Below are positions 30,451 through 36,443 of a DNA stretch of 36,443 bases, piece after piece. This DNA comes from Sulfurovum sp. (lineage in GTDB: Bacteria; Campylobacterota; Campylobacteria; Campylobacterales; Sulfurovaceae), in the NCBI GenBank assembly GCA_027045015.1, contig JALUBF010000011.1:1-36443 (forward strand). Reading direction: 5' to 3'. The notes beneath the pieces were generated by a model that saw only the letters and a list, made by a program, of their open reading frames with translations, ran no database searches and was not told the DNA's origin. Position numbers and translations under genes: made by a program. Each line of letters starts with the position of its first letter. Within the stretch, counting starts at the first letter, position 1.

Positions 30451-32445
30451 ATGAATTCAAAAATACAAAATAAAATCATTTACAGAAGAAAAAATAAAAT
30501 CATTTTTCTATTTATACTTTTAACTATTGGAATAGGTAGTTTTTTATTTTCTGCTTTTAAAACTATAACTAATGTTAGAAAACTTCCATCTCATAATAAT
30601 ACAATTCAAAATCGTTCACTACGAGGTAGCATAATATCTAAAGATAACTATGCATTAGTTAGATCAGCAAAAACATATCAAGCTATCGTGAGAGGAGAAA
30701 GTATAGATCCAGATAAAAAAAGTTTATTTGTAAAACTATTCTCTATCTATTCAGGTATTAACACCAAAGATATTTTAAAATCTTTTAAAGATAAATATGG
30801 GAAAAAGATAAAGGGAAATATTATTCTATCTACAACAATCAATAAGCACTCTGCTATGCAACTTAAAGATCTATCTTATAAATTAAGAAAATTGGGTGTT
30901 TTTCGTCCTGTTAAAAATAGGAATGGTATGGAGTATGTATATGGTTTAGATATTATAGAAAATCAAGAAAGTAGACATTTTCCATTACATGATATACTAA
31001 CTCCTCTTTTAGGATATGTAAGCAAAAAAAAAGAAGGTAACTATGTTCGACCTTTAGGAGAAAAAGGTCTTGAAAGATATTATGAAAAGTATCTTAGATC
31101 TAAAAAAGATGGATATATACAAGGTAAACGTGATGTTGTTGGAACTATTATTCACAATAAAAACTTTATAGATATTCATCGTGTTAATGGTATGGATTTG
31201 CATCTAAATATACCTCTTTCTGTACAAAGAAGAGTTGAACTTATGCTTGATAAAATGAAAGAGAGTATAGATGCTGATGAAATCATAGCAGGAATTATGG
31301 ATAGTAAAACAGGTAAAGTACTTTCTCTTGCATCATCAAATCGTTATGATCCTGCACACATCAGACAAGAAGACATATCTTCTATGGTTGTTAAAGCTGC
31401 CGAATATCCTTATGAAGCTGGTTCTGTCATAAAACCTCTTACTCTATCTATAGCACTAGAACATCATCGTGTTACTCCAAATACACTCTTTAATACAGGT
31501 TATCACAGATTTCAAATAGGAAAACATAGATTTATATCTGATGATGATTTTTTCAAATATCAAACTGCAACAGATATCATTATTCACTCATCAAATATTG
31601 GTATATCTCAAATCTCATGGCTACTATCTGGTAAAGAGTTTAGAGAAGGATTGATTAAATTTGGAATAGCAAGACCATCTGGCATAGATCTTTCACGTGA
31701 TTTACCTGGCTCACTCAAACCATTGAGACTTCTCAATAATAAAATGCACCGAGCAAATAGCTCTTATGGTTACGGTATGATGGTTACTTTTGCACAACTA
31801 TTTAAAGCTTACTCTGCATTCAATAATAATGGTATAGCTGTTACACCTAGATTGGCAGATTATCTAAAAGATGCTAAAGGGAAACACTATTATTTAGATC
31901 CAAAAGTTGGAAATCTAAAAGCGATTAGCAAAAAAACTGCAACAGATATACACAATATTCTTTTACAAGTTGTAAAACATGGTACAGGAGTAAAAGCACA
32001 ATATCCAGGACTTGAAGTAGGTGGAAAAACAGGAACAGCACATATAGCAAAACATGGACACTATGTTAAAGAGTATCATAGTAGTTTTTATGGTTTTGCA
32101 AATGATGACAAGGGAGATAAATATACCATTGGAGTATTAGTTATTAAGGCAAAAAAACCTTACAAATATTTTGCTTCACAATCTGCTGTTCCAACTTTTA
32201 GACATATATTGGATATATTGGTTGACTTGAACTATCTTAAACCAAAAAATGGAATAAAAATAGATATGCAAACTCAAGAACAAATGATAAAAGATAGTAA
32301 ATCAAATGCAGATAAAACTAATCAAATAAAAACTAAAACATATAAACCAACGCATAAAAAAATTGTTAAAAAATATAAACCAAAACATAAAAAAATTGGC
32401 AAAAAATATAAATCTCCACAAGAACTTTTTGAAAATCTATACTAA
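30451..32445 (+). CDS. Monofunctional class B penicillin-binding protein (FtsI/PBP2/3 family)
   Basis: SLRGSIISKDNYALV; YEAGSVIKPLTLSIAL (SxxK); HSSNIGI (SxN); GGKTGTAHIA (KTG); Lys-rich C-terminal tail. Confidence 0.92.
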   Translation: MNSKIQNKIIYRRKNKIIFLFILLTIGIGSFLFSAFKTITNVRKLPSHNNTIQNRSLRGSIISKDNYALVRSAKTYQAIVRGESIDPDKKSLFVKLFSIYSGINTKDILKSFKDKYGKKIKGNIILSTTINKHSAMQLKDLSYKLRKLGVFRPVKNRNGMEYVYGLDIIENQESRHFPLHDILTPLLGYVSKKKEGNYVRPLGEKGLERYYEKYLRSKKDGYIQGKRDVVGTIIHNKNFIDIHRVNGMDLHLNIPLSVQRRVELMLDKMKESIDADEIIAGIMDSKTGKVLSLASSNRYDPAHIRQEDISSMVVKAAEYPYEAGSVIKPLTLSIALEHHRVTPNTLFNTGYHRFQIGKHRFISDDDFFKYQTATDIIIHSSNIGISQISWLLSGKEFREGLIKFGIARPSGIDLSRDLPGSLKPLRLLNNKMHRANSSYGYGMMVTFAQLFKAYSAFNNNGIAVTPRLADYLKDAKGKHYYLDPKVGNLKAISKKTATDIHNILLQVVKHGTGVKAQYPGLEVGGKTGTAHIAKHGHYVKEYHSSFYGFANDDKGDKYTIGVLVIKAKKPYKYFASQSAVPTFRHILDILVDLNYLKPKNGIKIDMQTQEQMIKDSKSNADKTNQIKTKTYKPTHKKIVKKYKPKHKKIGKKYKSPQELFENLY

Positions 32446-33269
32446 ATCCAGATATTGTCAATAAGTCTAGGCTTACCTACCCATACAGCTACAAGTATGA
32501 TGGTGTTGCCTATCTCTACTTTTTTTAAAGCTTTAAACTCCCTAGTTACAAAAGCTACATATTCTACTTTATCTACCACAGATAAAATATTGGTCATCTC
32601 TGATTTTATCTTATGGACATCAAGTTCTCCTGCCATTACCATTTTTGTAGCATATTTTAAAGAACGTGATAGAGCTAAAGCACGCTCTTTTTCATCGTTA
32701 TCTTTTAGATAAACATTACGAGAACTAAGAGCAAGTCCAAACTCATCACGTACTATCTCGCATGGAACAATGGTAATATCCATAAAATAGTTTTTTACCA
32801 TTTGGCTAATAAGTGCCAACTGCTGAGCATCTTTTTTACCAAAGTAAGCACGATTTGCTCCACTAAGGTTAAGTAGTTTCATCACAACTTGAAGCATACC
32901 ATCAAAATGCCCTGCTCTTTTTTCTCCTTCAAGTAGATAACCTCTACGTGCAGGTGCGCCTATACATAATTCATCATCTTCATACATGGTATCTACTGTT
33001 GGCATAAACAATATATCAACCTTTGCAACTTCACATATCTTGATATCTGCTTCATCTTTTCTAGGATAAGCATCAAGATCTTCACCCTCTAAAAACTGTG
33101 TAGGATTTACAAAAATAGAGACTATAAGATGTTCATTTTCACTTCTTGCTTTTTGTATGAGAGATAGATGACCTTGATGTAAAGCTCCCATTGTTGGAAC
33201 AAACCCTATACTACCAGATAATCTTTTTCTAGCCTTTTGTAACTCATCTATAGTTTTTACAATAATCAT
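32442..33269 (-). CDS. panC: Pantoate--beta-alanine ligase
   Basis: IGFVPTMGALHQGHLSLIQKA; VSIFVNPTQF; YFGKKDAQQLALI; LALSSRNVYL. Confidence 0.96.
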   Translation of the reverse strand: MIIVKTIDELQKARKRLSGSIGFVPTMGALHQGHLSLIQKARSENEHLIVSIFVNPTQFLEGEDLDAYPRKDEADIKICEVAKVDILFMPTVDTMYEDDELCIGAPARRGYLLEGEKRAGHFDGMLQVVMKLLNLSGANRAYFGKKDAQQLALISQMVKNYFMDITIVPCEIVRDEFGLALSSRNVYLKDNDEKERALALSRSLKYATKMVMAGELDVHKIKSEMTNILSVVDKVEYVAFVTREFKALKKVEIGNTIILVAVWVGKPRLIDNIWI

Positions 33270-33280
33270 ATCTAACCCTC

Positions 33281-33300
33281 TATTTTGCTATATTTTGCTA
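33281..33300. repeat. Perfect 2x10-bp tandem repeat at the prfB promoter region
   Basis: tattttgcta tattttgcta read directly between divergent panC and prfB. Confidence 0.85.
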
Positions 33301-33341
33301 AAATGATACCAAAATTTAATGATGAATTAGGAACTTTTTAC

Positions 33342-34436
33342 GTGGATACATACGAATATGGTGAATTGTTAAAATCACTAACTACTAAAATGGATAATAT
33401 TAAAAATATTGTAAAACCAGATGAACTTAAAGCAAGACTAGATGAGATAGAGCGTATGCAACAAGATGCTAACTTCTGGAATGATGCCAAGAATGCAGGA
33501 AAAATCTCTCAAGAGAAGACTAAAACAGAACGTATCTTAGAGACATACAATAGAGCTAATGATGCAGTATCTGATGCCATAGAGTACTTTGAGATGGCAA
33601 AATCTGAAAAAGATGATGATACCTTAGAGATGCTATTTGAAGATGCAAACAATCTACAAGCCTCTACTAATGCTCTTGAAGTTCAAATGATGCTAAATGG
33701 AGAACACGATAGCAATAATGCCATAGTATCTATACACCCTGGAGCTGGAGGAACAGAGAGTCAAGACTGGGCAAATATGCTTTACCGTATGTATCTACGT
33801 TGGGCAGAACGTCATAACTTTAAAGTAGAAGTACTCGACTACCAACCAGCTGAAGAGGCAGGCATAAAAGATGTATCTTTCATCATCAAAGGTGAAAATG
33901 CTTATGGCTACCTCAAAGTAGAAAATGGCATACATAGACTTGTACGAATAAGCCCATTTGATTCAAATGCAAAACGTCACACTTCATTCTCTTCTGTTAT
34001 GGTGTCTCCAGAAGTTGATGACGATATAGACATTGTTATAGAAGATAAAGATATTCGTGTAGATACCTATCGTTCAAGTGGTGCAGGAGGACAACATGTC
34101 AATAAGACAGAATCAGCTATACGTCTAACACACATAGCAACAGGTATCGTAGTACAGTGTCAAAACGATAGAAGTCAACACAAAAATAAAGCCTCTGCTA
34201 TGAAAATGCTAAAATCACGTCTTTATGAATATGAGATGGCTAAAAAACAAGCTATCCTTGATGGTGTAGAGAAATCAGATATCGGTTGGGGACATCAAAT
34301 ACGCTCCTATGTTATGCAACCCTACCAACAAGTAAAAGACACAAGAAGCAATCAAGCTTTTAGTAATGTAGATGCCATATTAGATGGAGATATAGACAAA
34401 CTATTAGAGGGTGTACTTATAGCTCAAGCAAAATAA
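33342..34436 (+). CDS. prfB: Peptide chain release factor 2 (no frameshift; GTG start proposed)
   Basis: [14 protein letters not shown] (GGQ) and [15 protein letters not shown] (SPF anticodon-like tripeptide). ORF track starts at 33285, but V(GTG)[12 protein letters not shown] at 33342 fits the RF2 N-terminus and has the upstream aggaa. Confidence 0.93.
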   Translation: MDTYEYGELLKSLTTKMDNIKNIVKPDELKARLDEIERMQQDANFWNDAKNAGKISQEKTKTERILETYNRANDAVSDAIEYFEMAKSEKDDDTLEMLFEDANNLQASTNALEVQMMLNGEHDSNNAIVSIHPGAGGTESQDWANMLYRMYLRWAERHNFKVEVLDYQPAEEAGIKDVSFIIKGENAYGYLKVENGIHRLVRISPFDSNAKRHTSFSSVMVSPEVDDDIDIVIEDKDIRVDTYRSSGAGGQHVNKTESAIRLTHIATGIVVQCQNDRSQHKNKASAMKMLKSRLYEYEMAKKQAILDGVEKSDIGWGHQIRSYVMQPYQQVKDTRSNQAFSNVDAILDGDIDKLLEGVLIAQAK

Positions 34437-34445
34437 GAAAAAATA

Positions 34446-34892
34446 TTAATTTTGGATTTTACGAACACCCCAACGAAATTTATCTTTGTAAAATCCTTTA
34501 TCTAGGTTAGAGATAGTTACACTATAAACTTTACCTGAACTAGAATGAATAAACTTTCCATTACCCAAATAAATACCACTATGATTGATATGTTTTCTAT
34601 GATACGTATCAAAAAAAACCATATCTCCCTTTTTTAGTTCTTCGCGTTTAATCTTCTTACCACTTTGAGACTGTTTTAAAGATGTTCTTGGAATTTTAAT
34701 ACCATTATTAATAAATATATAATATACAAATCCAGAACAATCAAAATGATCTGGTCCAGTTTTAGCAAATTCATAAGAATCACCTATCTTACTTTTCGCA
34801 AGAGTAATAATCTTATCTATTTTTATATCACTATTAGCATATAATAAACTTACAAATGTAAAAAAAATAAAAATTACAATACTTTTCACCAT
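34446..34892 (-). CDS. NlpC/P60 family peptidase, secreted
   Basis: Signal-like N-terminus; GPDHFDCSGFVYYIFINNGIKIPRTSLKQSQSG; INHSGIYLGNGKFIHSS (Cys/His catalytic motifs). Confidence 0.92.
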   Translation of the reverse strand: MVKSIVIFIFFTFVSLLYANSDIKIDKIITLAKSKIGDSYEFAKTGPDHFDCSGFVYYIFINNGIKIPRTSLKQSQSGKKIKREELKKGDMVFFDTYHRKHINHSGIYLGNGKFIHSSSGKVYSVTISNLDKGFYKDKFRWGVRKIQN

Positions 34893-35810
34893 CTAAAAAC
34901 TAAGACCAAATCCAAAATTAACTCCATCAAGATTATCGCCTCTGACTATATTTATATTAAATGAAACTTCACTAATATATTTATTGATAGTAGTAGTACC
35001 TAAATGAAATGTAGTACCTAAGAGATAAAGATTATTTGACTTCAATACCTCTTTTATATCACCATTAGTAAAGATATCTGAAGCATAAAATTCAACTTTT
35101 AAAGGTAACTTATAGATAGAAAAAATAGTTGGAGTAACTACTCCTATCTTTAACTTTGATATAGTATAAGTACTATCAGATATAGTAGCATATGATTTAT
35201 TTAAATTCGTATGAAAATAATGTATATCTGCATTTAAATATGTTTTATATTTATTAAAAGTTGGATGATAACCAATAAAACTAGAAAACTCATAAGTATT
35301 AAAATGATTATTACTATTAAATATATGATTTAAAGTCTTATCTATATCCTTACTATTATCTAATCTCAATGAAGTATCATAACTACTATTTAATCGTGAA
35401 TATATATATGCACTACCAAATTTTATATCCGTATCTTTTATAAGATTTAGACAAATACCTCCACCCAATTTAAAAGCATAAGTCTTAATGATATTGTCAT
35501 CAAGACTTCCTCTAAAATCAATATTTTTTTCTTTATATTTACTATAACCAAGACTTCCATTTATATAAAAATTATATTTATCTGAATTATTTTTAAAATT
35601 ATAAGTAAAAGGGAAAGAGTGTGTATCTAACCTTGAATCATTATTTCCAAATTTATAAGACCCTGAAGATAATATATCTTCTGAAGTAAATAGAAGTATT
35701 CTATTAGATTCTTTTAAATATAAATTTTCAGCAGAACTCTTTATCTCTTCTGCATATAAGCGTAAAAAAATAGTTGAGATACCCAATAGCAATATTACTT
35801 TTTTTATCAT
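34893..35810 (-). CDS. Outer-membrane beta-barrel-like protein, unknown function
   Basis: Signal peptide MIKKVILLLGISTIFLRLYA; alternating amphipathic strands and terminal GVNFGFGLSF. Confidence 0.6.
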   Translation of the reverse strand: MIKKVILLLGISTIFLRLYAEEIKSSAENLYLKESNRILLFTSEDILSSGSYKFGNNDSRLDTHSFPFTYNFKNNSDKYNFYINGSLGYSKYKEKNIDFRGSLDDNIIKTYAFKLGGGICLNLIKDTDIKFGSAYIYSRLNSSYDTSLRLDNSKDIDKTLNHIFNSNNHFNTYEFSSFIGYHPTFNKYKTYLNADIHYFHTNLNKSYATISDSTYTISKLKIGVVTPTIFSIYKLPLKVEFYASDIFTNGDIKEVLKSNNLYLLGTTFHLGTTTINKYISEVSFNINIVRGDNLDGVNFGFGLSF

Positions 35811-35853
35811 TATAATTCCATTTTATTTAGATATTGTAGATTTGATTAGTTTA

Positions 35854-35880
35854 AGTTACTAAGTCGCTTCACTAGTAACT
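35854..35880. repeat. 8-bp inverted repeat with 11-nt loop
   Basis: AGTTACTA-agtcgcttcac-TAGTAACT read directly. Confidence 0.7.
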
Positions 35881-36039
35881 ACTTTATATACCAATTTCTA
35901 TGTATGATAAATTGAGAAATCTCTTTTAAGTGTATCTCCAATAATCTTAAACTTATCATACACCATATACCCTTTATTTAACTTTTTCTTCTCATTCAAA
36001 GAAGTTATAGAGTTATTTTTATCACTTAATAGCGTAAAA

Positions 36040-36254
36040 CCACCTTATTTATGGGGTGGATATAAGTGGTATCTGATGGAAAATATGCTATAATACCAAC
36101 ATTGAATCGCAATCAATGCTACAAAAACCAAATAGTCAATTCCTTTCAAAACATATAGTCTAGGTAGGATATACCCGACTTTAAATGCTTGTCTGAAAAT
36201 AGCCAGTTAGGTTATGGAACAAGAATCCACCTCTTTTAAGGGGTGGAGTATCAA
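36040..36254. mobile_element. Putative minimal IS200/IS605-derived element (two related end hairpins, no intact ORF)
   Basis: Left hairpin CCACCTTA-TTTA-TGGGGTGG (36040-36059) and right hairpin TCCACCTCT-TTTA-AGGGGTGGA (36226-36247) share stem and tetraloop; right end continues GTATCAA, and the preceding gttATGGAACAAGAATCCACC resembles the ...M(K/E)QE... tnpB 3' end/RE junction. Confidence 0.55.
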
Positions 36255-36313
36255 TAGAATAAATCACATAAATAGAAAGATTTATATAAAACAGTAGTAA
36301 AGAGATATAGAAA

Positions 36314-36443
36314 TCATAAAATCACCTCAAATCTACTCCCAATCTCTTTTTGGGACTCTATCTTCAGTTCCCCACTATGCAACATCACAGCATTACTAAC
36401 AATGCTCAATCCAAGTCCAAAACCTTTTATCTTTTTATTTCGA
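36314..36443 (-). CDS. Sensor histidine kinase, C-terminal HATPase end (N-terminus cut by window edge)
   Basis: Reverse translation: RNKKIKGFGLGLSIVSNAVMLHSGELKIESQKEIGSRFEVIL*; GFGLGLSIV is the G-box of HATPase_c. Confidence 0.85.
   Translation of the reverse strand, partial: RNKKIKGFGLGLSIVSNAVMLHSGELKIESQKEIGSRFEVIL

Noticed and set aside
1-36443. CRISPR array or tRNA/rRNA gene
   Set aside because: No regularly spaced direct repeats and no cloverleaf/T-loop-like segment were recognised by eye; tRNAscan and CRISPR finder would be decisive.

Overview
AT-rich bacterial chromosome segment. Gene content and protein style suggest a Campylobacterota (Sulfurimonas/Sulfurovum-like) genome; this is inferred, not searched. 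Left to right: (1) a minus-strand LPS/LOS-type cluster (polysaccharide deacetylase, GT2, three GT4, SGNH hydrolase, ELM1-like protein, LpxL-type acyltransferase), mostly with 4-nt stop/start overlaps; (2) plus-strand hisH, hisA, prmA, ftsH with an AAA ATPase + TOPRIM-like (DUF3226/DUF4435-like) pair embedded between hisH and hisA; (3) leuA preceded by an unannotated Leu-rich leader peptide ORF; (4) serS (-); (5) a plus-strand cluster of Roadblock/LC7 protein, 69-aa protein, two small roadblock-like unknowns and a sensorless hybrid histidine kinase, with a C9A10 homopolymer tract upstream; (6) a VapBC-like toxin-antitoxin pair, NhaP-type antiporter, PBP1a, BioF-like enzyme, Maf, alaS, a repeat-containing lipoprotein, murG, ftsW/rodA, PBP2/FtsI-type, panC, prfB, an NlpC/P60 peptidase and a beta-barrel-like protein; (7) a right-hand intergenic region with two related terminal hairpins that look like a minimal IS200/IS605-derived element, then the 3' end of a histidine kinase. 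No tRNA, rRNA or CRISPR array was recognised. Top candidates for follow-up: the ATPase/TOPRIM pair in the his operon, the roadblock/HK module, the leuA leader and the mini IS605-like element.
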